Source: Companilactobacillus crustorum JCM 15951 (GTDB taxonomy: Bacteria; Bacillota; Bacilli; Lactobacillales; Lactobacillaceae). Taken from it: a DNA stretch of 64,000 nt. Both the position numbers and the translations under genes were made by a program. Where the stretch lies: NCBI RefSeq assembly GCF_001434585.1, contig NZ_AZDB01000001.1, positions 1-64,000 on the forward strand, read 5' to 3'. The notes under the pieces were generated by a model. It saw nothing but the letters and a program-made list of their open reading frames with translations. It was not told the origin of the DNA and did not search any database. This document shows, one piece after another, positions 24,355-32,250 of this stretch (the stretch's first letter is position 1; each line of letters begins with the position of its first letter).

Positions 24355-25602
24355 ATGACGAATCTTGAAAAAATGGGTCAAAATGGACAACGTGCTGCTT
24401 TTGAATTAGGTCAATTGGGTACGCAAAGAAAGAATAACGCCCTTTTAAACATGGCTAATGCTTTAGTCATGAATACGGACAAAATAATTGAAGCTAATAA
24501 AGAAGACATTGCCAATGCCAAAAAAAATGGCATCAAAGAGGCTATGATCGACCGTCTCCTTTTAACTCCTGATCGAATCAATGATATGTCAGATGGCTTA
24601 CGTCAAGTCATGGATCTACCCGATCCTATTGGCAAAGTTGATCGTGGATGGGAAACTGTTTCCGGTTTGGATATTACTCAAGAACGAGTACCTTTAGGAG
24701 TTATTGGCATGATTTATGAGGCTCGTCCTAATGTTACCGTTGATGCTGCTGGTCTTTGTTTCAAAGCTGGTAATGCCGTTATTTTGCGTGGTGGCAAGGA
24801 AGCTATTAATTCTAATATCGTTCTCTCCGAAACTCTTCGCTCAGCTTTAAAAGATTCCAATATCAATCCTGATGCAATTCAATTAATTGACGACGTCAGT
24901 CATGAGACTGCACAAAAAATGATGGAATTGACTGAATATATTGATGTTTTGATCCCTCGTGGCAGCGGTAAATTTATTAAAATGGTCGTTAACAAGGCTA
25001 AAGTTCCTATTATCGAAACTGGTGCCGGTAATTGCCATATCTACGTTGACAAAGATGCTGATTTAGAAAAAGCTCTAAAAATAATTATCAATGCCAAGGT
25101 TCAACGTCCTTCAGTCTGCAATGCCGCTGAAAAAGTTATTTTGCATAAGGACGTTGCCAATAAATTTTTGCCAAAACTATTTGCTGCCCTTCAAGCTAAC
25201 AATGTTGAAGTTCGAGGAGATACTTTGGCCAAGGCTATTGTTCCTGAGATTGTTCCCGCTACTCCAGAAGATTGGGGTACTGAATATGACGACTACATTA
25301 TCGCCATTAAAATAGTAGATTCACTTGATGATGCTATCAAACACATCAATAAATATAATACCAAGCACAGTGAATCAATTATCACTGAGAATTATTCTGC
25401 TAGTCGCAAGTTCATGAAACAAATCGATGCTGCCGTAGTTTACTCGAATGCCTCAACTCGTTTTACTGATGGACAACAATTTGGCTTCGGGGCAGAAATT
25501 GGTATCAGTACTCAAAAGCTACATGCTAGAGGACCTATGGGTGCTAATGAATTAACTACAACTAAGTATTTGGTGCAGGGCGATGGACAAATCAGACATT
25601 AA
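24355..25602 (+). CDS. proA: Gamma-glutamyl phosphate reductase (415 aa)
   Basis: Second step of proline synthesis: NADPH reduces gamma-glutamyl phosphate to glutamate semialdehyde. The aldehyde-dehydrogenase fold is clear, with ERVPLGVIGMIYEARPNVTVDAAGLCFKAGNAVILRGGKEA, GSGKFIKMV, IETGAGNCHIYVD and the catalytic Cys in VQRPSVCNAAEKV, and the C-terminal RFTDGQQFGFGAEIGISTQ. The frame opens at 24346, but ATG at 24355 follows TAGGAGTG. The end overlaps the GNAT gene by 20 bases. It is separated from proB by a regulator, palindromes and a terminator, so it may have its own control. Confidence 0.94.
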   Translation: MTNLEKMGQNGQRAAFELGQLGTQRKNNALLNMANALVMNTDKIIEANKEDIANAKKNGIKEAMIDRLLLTPDRINDMSDGLRQVMDLPDPIGKVDRGWETVSGLDITQERVPLGVIGMIYEARPNVTVDAAGLCFKAGNAVILRGGKEAINSNIVLSETLRSALKDSNINPDAIQLIDDVSHETAQKMMELTEYIDVLIPRGSGKFIKMVVNKAKVPIIETGAGNCHIYVDKDADLEKALKIIINAKVQRPSVCNAAEKVILHKDVANKFLPKLFAALQANNVEVRGDTLAKAIVPEIVPATPEDWGTEYDDYIIAIKIVDSLDDAIKHINKYNTKHSESIITENYSASRKFMKQIDAAVVYSNASTRFTDGQQFGFGAEIGISTQKLHARGPMGANELTTTKYLVQGDGQIRH

Positions 25603-26050
25603 AATAATTCCTTTCCAAAAAGCCACTGCTGAACACTATCATTTAATGTTAATGGCTGATCCTTCCAAAACAATCGTCAAGAGTTACCTACCACGTTCTT
25701 ACAAATTTGAACTTGTTGCGGATGCAAAGTTGCTAGGATTAGTTTTATTAATTGATACTCGACCTGAAACGATTGAAATCGTCAACTTAGCTGTGGCTGA
25801 AGAATTCCAAAATAGTGGCTATGGGGAAAAGCTAGTCCACTTTGCACTCCATTGGGCTCAAAAAAATCACTATCATACTGTAGAAATTGGCACTGGCAGT
25901 ACTAGCTTTGCCCAACTCTATTTGTATCAAAAATGTGGTTTTCGAGTTGTCAGCATTGACCGCGATTTCTTCGTTGATAACTATCATGAACCAATTATCG
26001 AAAATAAATTAGTTTTAAAAGATATGATCCGCTTAAAAAAGCAGCTGTAA
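25583..26050 (+). CDS. GNAT-family N-acetyltransferase (155 aa)
   Basis: The GNAT core is visible: beta strand KLLGLVLLIDTRPETIEIVNLAVAEEFQNSGYGEKLVHFALHWAQ contains the acetyl-CoA pyrophosphate loop (QNSGYG, following the Q/RxxGxG/A pattern), and motif B is LYLYQKCGFRVV. The gene overlaps proA by 20 bases, so it is translated from the same message; its ribosome-binding site is weak. The acceptor is unknown, though the proA linkage may be accidental. It resembles the YvbK/RimI-like small acetyltransferases. Confidence 0.8.
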   Translation: MDKSDIKIIPFQKATAEHYHLMLMADPSKTIVKSYLPRSYKFELVADAKLLGLVLLIDTRPETIEIVNLAVAEEFQNSGYGEKLVHFALHWAQKNHYHTVEIGTGSTSFAQLYLYQKCGFRVVSIDRDFFVDNYHEPIIENKLVLKDMIRLKKQL

Positions 26051-26071
26051 CAAAATTCATTGTTTAATTAT

Positions 26072-26112
26072 AAAAGGGTGCAATATTCATAATACGAATA
26101 TTGCACCCTTTT
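26072..26112. terminator. Perfect hairpin terminator after the GNAT gene
   Basis: AAAAGGGTGCAATATTC pairs perfectly with GAATATTGCACCCTTTT (17 bp, 7-nt loop), working in both directions between convergent genes. A near-identical hairpin occurs at 46178-46216. Confidence 0.85.
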
Positions 26113-26137
26113 ACATTAGTTACACTCTTATTTTTTA

Positions 26138-26554
26138 TTAATTAGAGTTTTTTCTAGACAAAGCAACTGAATTTTTAATGAACTTATAAATATGTAAATC
26201 TTTAGCAATCAAGATCATATCGCCTACCATCACAGCAAATACAATTACTGAGAAGAAAAGGATTTGATTGAATGAGCCTGCATTTAGCTGAAAGCCTTGA
26301 TATCTTAAATCAGTTAACAACGCATAAACTATATAGCCAATGATCAAAAATTCCAATAGTTCAAAAGGTCCTTGAAAACGAACGCCAAATTTTTGATTCA
26401 GTTTTTTGTCTAAAGTATTTAATTTTTCATCTGAAAAGAAAGATAATTCTATGATTGTGTTTCTCATGTTCAAAATTATTTCCAAAAGTAATAACAAAAG
26501 CCAGAATAAAAATACCAACATGAATCCTATAAAATAGTCACTAGATAACATCAT
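26138..26554 (-). CDS. Hypothetical membrane protein (138 aa)
   Basis: The frame opens at 26566 but the first ATG there lies in the ribosome-binding site AAAGGA; ATG at 26554 is preferred. Three hydrophobic segments are visible: DYFIGFMLVFLFWLLLLLLEIIL, LLEFLIIGYIVYALLTDL and QILFFSVIVFAVMVGDMILIA. Between the first two is a hydrophilic stretch with NTLDKKLNQKFGVRFQGPF. I do not recognise a family. Monocistronic, converging on the GNAT gene. Confidence 0.6.
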   Translation of the reverse strand: MMLSSDYFIGFMLVFLFWLLLLLLEIILNMRNTIIELSFFSDEKLNTLDKKLNQKFGVRFQGPFELLEFLIIGYIVYALLTDLRYQGFQLNAGSFNQILFFSVIVFAVMVGDMILIAKDLHIYKFIKNSVALSRKNSN

Positions 26555-26680
26555 TTTTCCTTTCATCTATCTAGCTTAATTTTAATACATCCTCAAAAAT
26601 TCTCAACATACTTTTCCTTGAAAACGAAACCAAAGCCAATATATTATCCATGTATCTGACTTACTATTTATCTTTATTTG

Positions 26681-27625
26681 TTAATAACCTGTGGAATAAT
26701 TAACGATATTTTCTACAACCTCGCCATTTTCAACATATGATTTCAAATTGCGTTTAAAGATATCGAAAGCACGCTCACTATAATGAACACTGTTTCCGGC
26801 ATCGTGTGGAGTAATAATGACATTTTCCATATTCCACAAAGGACTGTCACTTGGCAGTGGTTCTGGAGTAGTAACGTCCAACCCACTTCCGGCAATCTCG
26901 TCATTCTTCAAAGCCGAAATCAAATCTTCCATATTGGTCGTCTTTCCACGACCAATATTAATGTAATAAGCTTTCTTAGACATAGCTTGGAATAATTCTT
27001 GATTGAATAGACCCATTGTTTCTTCAGTATCAGGTAGAACATTCACTACAAAATGTACTTCGCCAATTCTTGATTTCATTTCCGACATCGGAATCATTTC
27101 GTCAATATATTCGGCAGGACGATTGCTTCGACGAACACCGATCGTTTTCATTCCCAAAGCCTTAGCATAACGAGCAATAAGTGTTCCAATATGACCAACG
27201 CCTACAATCATAACGGTCTTATTATAAACTTCGTCATAGCCATCATCTTGTTTCCACTCTCTAGCATCTTGGTGTCTAGCCGTCAAATTCATTCGACGAA
27301 CGAACATCAACATATAAGCTAAAGTTTGTTCGGCAATATTAATGGCATTAGCGCCAGAACCATTAGTTAAAATAACACCCTTATCAGCCAATTGACGCAA
27401 TGGTAAAGCATCTACACCTGCGCGAACCACTTGAATCCAGTTTAAAGTTTCACTTTTCAAAACCGCATCTTTTAAATTATTAGACCAGCCATATAATACT
27501 TCTACTCCATCAAGGTCAGCTGCAACAACTTTTTTAGGAGAAACTACTTTAAGTTCAACTTCAGAAATTGATTCAATCTTTTCAGTTTGTTTTTTGGTTA
27601 AATTAACTAAGCTAAGAACTTTCAT
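26681..27625 (-). CDS. D-isomer-specific 2-hydroxyacid dehydrogenase family protein (314 aa)
   Basis: An NAD(P)-dependent dehydrogenase, probably reducing a 2-keto acid to a D-2-hydroxy acid. The Rossmann motif is MIVGVGHIGTLIARYAKALGMKTIGVRRS (GxGxxG followed by Arg, which may favour NADP). The catalytic set is visible: an Arg in NIGRGKTTN (family pattern xxRGxxxD/N), the Glu of TTPEPLPSDSPLW and the His of ITPHDAG. N-terminal catalytic-domain motif ANAINIAEQTLAYMLMFVRRM precedes it. It resembles the YoaD/GhrA-like branch rather than D-lactate dehydrogenase. Monocistronic; the substrate is unknown. Confidence 0.88.
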   Translation of the reverse strand: MKVLSLVNLTKKQTEKIESISEVELKVVSPKKVVAADLDGVEVLYGWSNNLKDAVLKSETLNWIQVVRAGVDALPLRQLADKGVILTNGSGANAINIAEQTLAYMLMFVRRMNLTARHQDAREWKQDDGYDEVYNKTVMIVGVGHIGTLIARYAKALGMKTIGVRRSNRPAEYIDEMIPMSEMKSRIGEVHFVVNVLPDTEETMGLFNQELFQAMSKKAYYINIGRGKTTNMEDLISALKNDEIAGSGLDVTTPEPLPSDSPLWNMENVIITPHDAGNSVHYSERAFDIFKRNLKSYVENGEVVENIVNYSTGY

Positions 27626-27720
27626 TTTTCTACCTCGTTTTAGAATTAGTATATGCTATTACTATATAGCAAAATCTAGTCGTTTTTTCTGAAAATGTCA
27701 AAAATATTCGGAATGTATGA

Positions 27721-27807
27721 TACAATATTACTCGTTGCTCATTATTTGATTTATTTTACTTTTTATGTTAGTAGTTATTGCCCCGGATTGGTGGAGCAAT
27801 TTTTTTA
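27721..27807 (+). ncRNA. Candidate leader RNA or small RNA upstream of glpF
   Basis: A terminator hairpin, ATTGC..CC / GG.GCAAT followed by seven T (27776-27807), stands 155 bases before the GlpF start with no gene to terminate. TACAAT at 27721-27726 could be its -10. GTTGCTC (27734-27740) can pair with GAGCAAT of the terminator, giving a possible alternative antiterminator fold. This could be a conditional leader or an independent ~75-nt RNA. In the remaining leader, ATTCACTCA (27825-27833) pairs with TGAGTGAAT (27877-27885). Confidence 0.35.
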
Positions 27808-27961
27808 TGTGAAATTTGGAAAATATTCACTCATAAAAGACAGATTATTACGAATTTATATGAATTAACCCATTTTTGAGTGAATTTTTAATATTCGTGT
27901 TTTGCTAACAAATATAGGTCATGGTGAGACAAATTAATTAAATTTAGGGGTAGTATTAATT

Positions 27962-28681
27962 ATGCACTATACGTTGTTAGTTCGTTGTGTCGCCGAATTT
28001 ATCGGTACAGCTATTATGGTTGCGCTTGGTAACGGTTCAGTTGCCAACGTTGAATTAAAAGGAACAAAAGGTTTCCACGGTGGGTGGATTTTGATTGGAT
28101 TCGGTTATGGTATCGGTGTTATGGTTCCAGCCATGATGTTCGGTCCCATATCTGGTGGTCAAATCAACCCAGCCATGACATTAGCTTTAGCCTGCAATGG
28201 TCAATTCCCTTGGGCTGAAGTTGGTCCTTATATTATCGCTCAATTCTTAGGTGCCATTTTTGGTCAACTTATGATCGTAGCGGCCTACAAGCCTTATTAT
28301 AATCAAACAGAAAACGTTGAAAGTATTCTTGGTACTTTCTCAACAATTGACGCTGAAAACAGTCGTCTTAATGGTTTTATTAACGAATTTATTGGTACTT
28401 TTATTTTAGTATTCGGTGCCGTTGCTTTAACTTCAGATCATATTGATTCACGTGCCGACTTTATCGGTTTAGGATTCTTAGTTATGTGTTTGGTTGTTTC
28501 CTTCGGTGGTCCCACTGGCCCAGCGTTGAACCCTGCTCGTGACCTTGGTCCTCGTATCTTACATGCATTGTTGCCTTTAAATCCTAAAGGTTCATCCCAA
28601 TGGAAATACAGTTGGGTTCCAGTTCTTGCTCCAATTCTTGGTGCCATTGCTGCTGTTAAACTTTATGGAATTTTCTTTTAA
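27962..28681 (+). CDS. Aquaglyceroporin family channel (239 aa)
   Basis: A MIP-family channel for glycerol or other small neutral solutes; in lactobacilli close relatives (GlpF1/LarD) pass lactic acid, water and glycerol. Two half-helix signatures are present, QINPAMTLALA and ALNPARDLGPR; the Asp after the second NPAR is usual for glycerol-type channels. Six hydrophobic segments are visible. The start follows AGGGG. No glycerol kinase or lactate racemase gene is adjacent. It has its own terminator and an odd leader with an upstream terminator hairpin. Confidence 0.88.
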   Translation: MHYTLLVRCVAEFIGTAIMVALGNGSVANVELKGTKGFHGGWILIGFGYGIGVMVPAMMFGPISGGQINPAMTLALACNGQFPWAEVGPYIIAQFLGAIFGQLMIVAAYKPYYNQTENVESILGTFSTIDAENSRLNGFINEFIGTFILVFGAVALTSDHIDSRADFIGLGFLVMCLVVSFGGPTGPALNPARDLGPRILHALLPLNPKGSSQWKYSWVPVLAPILGAIAAVKLYGIFF

Positions 28682-28690
28682 ACAATAAGC

Positions 28691-28731
28691 AAAAAAAGAG
28701 AAAGTCATCTTCTGATGATTTTCTCTTTTTT
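28691..28731 (+). terminator. Terminator after the GlpF-family gene
   Basis: AAAAAAAGAGAAAGTCATC pairs with GATGATTTTCTCTTTTTT around a TTCT loop. Its tail may overlap the degenerate left end of element E3. Confidence 0.85.
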
Positions 28732-28839
28732 AGTTATAACGTAAGTAGGTTTAAATTTTCGCCATCCAAAAAAATTGGGAATGTTGTTGGAACTATGGTT
28801 CATTTTGAAACTAATTATTGTAAAATTTAAATAGCAGAT

Positions 28840-28917
28840 AAAAACTGCCACTGTTAAGGAATTCAAACATAAACGTATGTCTGGAATACCTAATAGCGGC
28901 AGTTTTTTATTTACTAT
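28840..28917. repeat. Central hairpin of E3
   Basis: AAAAACTGCC and GGCAGTTTTT form the stem base. It is the reverse complement of the E1 hairpin at 16308-16378 with a few changes. Confidence 0.7.
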
Positions 28918-28939
28918 AATATTAGAACCAAGGATTTAA

Positions 28940-29110
28940 TCGGTAGTAAAAAATCTGTGGGCCCTCAGTGGTGATATTGTACTTAGCTTGCGAAGCAAGG
29001 TTAGTACAAGACCGAGCTTAGAGATCCCATAATTACGCACGAAGTGTGAAATTATTAGCTCTAAGTCGTGTCCACCACGTTCCAGTGGCCCACAGATTTT
29101 TTGCGGACGA
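28940..29110 (-). repeat. Structured repeat copy E3-A
   Basis: Outer stem AAAAAATCTGTGGGCC (28948-28963) / GGCCCACAGATTTTTT (29087-29102), the same as E1-A. Arm caps CTTGCGAAGCAAG and the CACGAAGTGTG loop are also shared. Confidence 0.75.
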
Positions 29111-29212
29111 TGGCATACTTCAACCACATCAGTTAGTATACTCACGCGTATAACCCAACTTGAGTAAGAACCTATTTTTATGCTTCTCTCTTTTTTTGTT
29201 TTCTAAATCTCT

Positions 29213-32128
29213 CTAGCTTAATCCAAATTCATTAATTACAAAATTACCCGTATTGCTATCCACTACTAACTTGATGCCATCAATTGAACCTGCAGGCAGA
29301 GTCATTTTATTCAATGATTGTTTGCTTTCAACTCTTCCTAATTCTTTCCAATTACCATCGACATTAACGTAGACCGTTCCACTTACCTTGCCTGCTAAAT
29401 ATAATTCATGCTTGTCGTTTACTGAAGCAAAACGTTGTTCAATAATTCCTGTCTTTTGACTATTCTCTAATTGACCTGTAAAAGCAGTCTGAACAGTACC
29501 ATCAAAAATAGCCTGTGATGAACTATTATCAGTTCCTTTAATATTAGAGATATTCAATCCAGTTTTATCAAAAACCGAAATATCTCTTATTTGTAGCCAA
29601 TTATCGGTATTACTTGTCGAAATAATAAATAAATATCTAGCTTTAACTGGTTGATTTAAATTCAATTGATAATTGCCGGTTGGTCCAACTTGTCCTACAG
29701 CCACTTTATCGCTGCCATCAGCTTCATTAGCCGTATAAATAACTGCTGATTGAAATAGATCGCCACTTGTAGCATTATCATCAGTTCCTTGGTGAATATC
29801 AATACGTTGAATCTCTTGAGTATCTTTCAAATCAACTTTAATTGAATCACCCTTTTTAATACTGCGGTTACTCCAAAACTTTGTATTCAAATTACCGTCA
29901 TTCATATTAGCAGCCGCATAATCTTCATTTTGAGGAATGTCAGTTGATGCTTCACTGGATACTTTTTGAGCCGACGTTGTCAAAGCCACAGTTTCTAGCC
30001 AATTATTAATAGCCTCATATGATTTATTAATGAAGTTTTGGAAAACACCATCTCCAACTGAAGGCGTGATAACTAAATCAGGTTTGCCAGTTCTGCTATC
30101 AGGTACGGCTTTAACATTTGCTTGGTTAATCTGATCAGACATCATTGAAAAATCGTTACTTAACATGGCGCTTGTTGCTTGACCACTATTAATTTTATCT
30201 AAAATATTGATACTGGAAATCATAGCTTTAGCCCAATGACTAGCTGCATTGATCCATGGCAAAGAGTCATTATAGAAACCAGTGACCTTCATATTTTTCA
30301 AAGTTTCAGGCGTATTGGCAATAATATCGAGGCGCTCCAATAATTTAGCTTTATTTGTTTCATAATTGGCACTGCCGTAAGGGGACTCTTCAAAAGCATT
30401 GATAAAAGTCGATAAGATTGGTGCATGAACCTTGTCTTCAGTTGCTGCATAATCCCAATATTGATTAAGATCAACAAATGATTGCATAGCTACTAGAGCA
30501 TCCGGATCATCTCCTGCCATTTCCCGAATTATATTATCCTGAGTTGCCAAAGGATTATAAGTATCAGCATTCCACATGTAATCTCCATAACCAGCTATTC
30601 CAAGCCAAGAAGCGTATGGCTGAATCATTGGATTGCTTGTAAAGCCATCCATAATCTTATATAGACTCTTACTTCTACCCTTTAAAGGATTCAAATATAA
30701 ACGATCTTGATCAGAATCATTAACGGGGAAATTATCCCAAATAAAAATATGGTCTGAGTTATATGTCTTTTTAGCTTGTTCAACTGAATCATCAGTTATA
30801 TCGCCAGAAAAAACTCCTTCGCCAGTCCATTGCAAACGAATATTCTTATCTAAAGCTTCACCTTGAGCCTCTTTAAAGGGATCTTGCTGCGATCCGCTGT
30901 AATTAGTTGGTACTAACCAGAGATCAGGTAAATTATTCTTTTTTATATATTCATTTTGAACTCGGTTAACATAATAAGCTTGCGCATCAGCCAAAGCTGA
31001 CCAAGGATTATTAGGATAATTTTTAGTAGCATGATTTTTGAATACTTCTGAATCTGCTGATGTCATTCCCAAAGGAATATCATCCAAGGCAATATAAAAT
31101 TGTGTAACTCCAATTTCTTTCAGTTGATTCAATTTAGCAACAGTTTTATCAAAATCTTCCTGACTTGAATAAGTAATATCGTTACCCGGAGATAATGTAT
31201 AGACGAAAGAAACATGATTTTTCTTAGCTGCTGCTACTAAATCTTTAATTTGATCTAATTTATCTTGAGGATACAATTCTTTCCAATTATTTCTTAAATA
31301 GTCATCATCTTTAGGTGAATATATATATACATTCATTTTATGCTCACCCATAAATTTAAAAAGATCTTTTCTCGCTTGCTGTGACCAAGGTTCTCCATAA
31401 AATCCTTCTAGTACGCCACGGATCGACATTTGTGGAGATTCCGAAATATTAACATTTGTTAAATCTGATTTTTTATTAATTAAATTGTTTAAATTATTAA
31501 TAGCATAAAATAATCCAGTAGCATCTTTTCCCTGAACCACAAGAGTTTTTTTATTATTAACTAAACCGCTCTTGATTAAATATCCATTGTCATTCAGTGT
31601 TGCCGCAGTTTCCGAACCAAGATTGTTCAACTGTCGATCAATCTCTTTATCCCCGGAGAGTCCAAAATATGCTTGATCAATGTCTACTTGATTTTGATTC
31701 ATTTTTCTATCAGTTTGTTGGATTTCTTGATAAGTTTGTGTATCCTCAACTGAATTGCCAATTGTTGTTTGAGTCTGGTTAGGCTCGGCAACTGGTTGAA
31801 CCGAAGCTGACGGTTGCGCCTGCGTTGCCTGAATCGATTGAGAGTTTTGTTGAGTCACACTATTATCCGATTTCTGATCTTCTTCAGAAGACTTAGTACT
31901 ATCATTAGGAATATCTTTCGTTACAGAGTCATCTTTTTCATCAACAGAATTAGAAGATGTATCAGTTGATTCTGTTTGTGTAGAAACTATTTCTGAATTA
32001 GACACTTCGCTAGCATGTACTAATGTAGGCGCGTTAAAAATTAGTAAAGCGCCAAAAGTACTTACCCCTAACATGAGCAATCTTTGATTACTTTCGATAA
32101 AGCTACGTTGCTTTCCTTTTTCAGACAT
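29213..32128 (-). CDS. Secreted GH84 beta-N-acetylglucosaminidase/hyaluronidase-like protein (971 aa)
   Basis: A frame opens at 32185 inside a cre site, but ATG at 32128 follows AAAGGGG and gives a signal peptide (residues ~13-38, RLLMLGVSTFGALLIFNAPTLVHA). After a Ser/Gln-rich linker comes a GH84 N-terminal domain and catalytic barrel: RGVLEGFYGEPWS, NVYIYSPKDDDYLR, and the catalytic Asp pair in FYIALDDIPLG. Around residues 740-860 is an F5/8-type (CBM32) domain: AAANMNDGNLNTKFWSNRSIKKGDSIKVDL. The enzyme should cleave terminal beta-GlcNAc from host or wall glycans outside the cell. It ends after a further small beta domain with no LPxTG or SLAP anchor. Confidence 0.88.
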   Translation of the reverse strand: MSEKGKQRSFIESNQRLLMLGVSTFGALLIFNAPTLVHASEVSNSEIVSTQTESTDTSSNSVDEKDDSVTKDIPNDSTKSSEEDQKSDNSVTQQNSQSIQATQAQPSASVQPVAEPNQTQTTIGNSVEDTQTYQEIQQTDRKMNQNQVDIDQAYFGLSGDKEIDRQLNNLGSETAATLNDNGYLIKSGLVNNKKTLVVQGKDATGLFYAINNLNNLINKKSDLTNVNISESPQMSIRGVLEGFYGEPWSQQARKDLFKFMGEHKMNVYIYSPKDDDYLRNNWKELYPQDKLDQIKDLVAAAKKNHVSFVYTLSPGNDITYSSQEDFDKTVAKLNQLKEIGVTQFYIALDDIPLGMTSADSEVFKNHATKNYPNNPWSALADAQAYYVNRVQNEYIKKNNLPDLWLVPTNYSGSQQDPFKEAQGEALDKNIRLQWTGEGVFSGDITDDSVEQAKKTYNSDHIFIWDNFPVNDSDQDRLYLNPLKGRSKSLYKIMDGFTSNPMIQPYASWLGIAGYGDYMWNADTYNPLATQDNIIREMAGDDPDALVAMQSFVDLNQYWDYAATEDKVHAPILSTFINAFEESPYGSANYETNKAKLLERLDIIANTPETLKNMKVTGFYNDSLPWINAASHWAKAMISSINILDKINSGQATSAMLSNDFSMMSDQINQANVKAVPDSRTGKPDLVITPSVGDGVFQNFINKSYEAINNWLETVALTTSAQKVSSEASTDIPQNEDYAAANMNDGNLNTKFWSNRSIKKGDSIKVDLKDTQEIQRIDIHQGTDDNATSGDLFQSAVIYTANEADGSDKVAVGQVGPTGNYQLNLNQPVKARYLFIISTSNTDNWLQIRDISVFDKTGLNISNIKGTDNSSSQAIFDGTVQTAFTGQLENSQKTGIIEQRFASVNDKHELYLAGKVSGTVYVNVDGNWKELGRVESKQSLNKMTLPAGSIDGIKLVVDSNTGNFVINEFGLS

Positions 32129-32170
32129 ATTTAATACCCCTTTCCTATACAATATGGAGTATACATTCAT

Positions 32171-32184
32171 TTGAAGCGCTTTCA
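32171..32184 (-). promoter_or_regulatory. cre site in front of the GH84 gene
   Basis: TGAAAGCGCTTCAA on the minus strand matches the ideal cre palindrome TGAAAGCGCTTTCA at 12 of 14 positions. It lies 43 bases upstream of the start codon, so binding of CcpA would block the promoter region. Confidence 0.65.
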
Positions 32185-32197
32185 TACAATTTAAAGC

Positions 32198-32246
32198 TAA
32201 AAAATACCACTATATTTTTAATTTAATAATCAAATATAGTGGTATT
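32198..32246 (-). terminator. Terminator of the NatAB-like ABC operon
   Basis: AATACCACTATATTT (32203-32217) pairs with AAATATAGTGGTATT (32232-32246); the A run at 32197-32202 gives a U tract on the minus strand. Confidence 0.85.
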
Positions 32247-32250
32247 AATA

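Larger units (their letters stand above)
28733..29172. mobile_element. Composite non-coding repeat element E3 (inverted, partly deleted copy of E1)
   Basis: Read on the minus strand it follows E1 in order: right end (TAAGAACC at 29172), structured repeat (28940-29110), central hairpin (28840-28917), then only half of the second structured repeat (about 28755-28830), whose other half is deleted. Sequence identity with E1 is high throughout. The complete terminal repeat is present only at the 29.17 kb end. No reading frame is present. Confidence 0.6.

Noticed and set aside
32129-32185. Extended start of the GH84 protein at 32185
   Set aside because: That ATG is part of the cre palindrome and the extension would precede the signal peptide; ATG 32128 has AAAGGGG.
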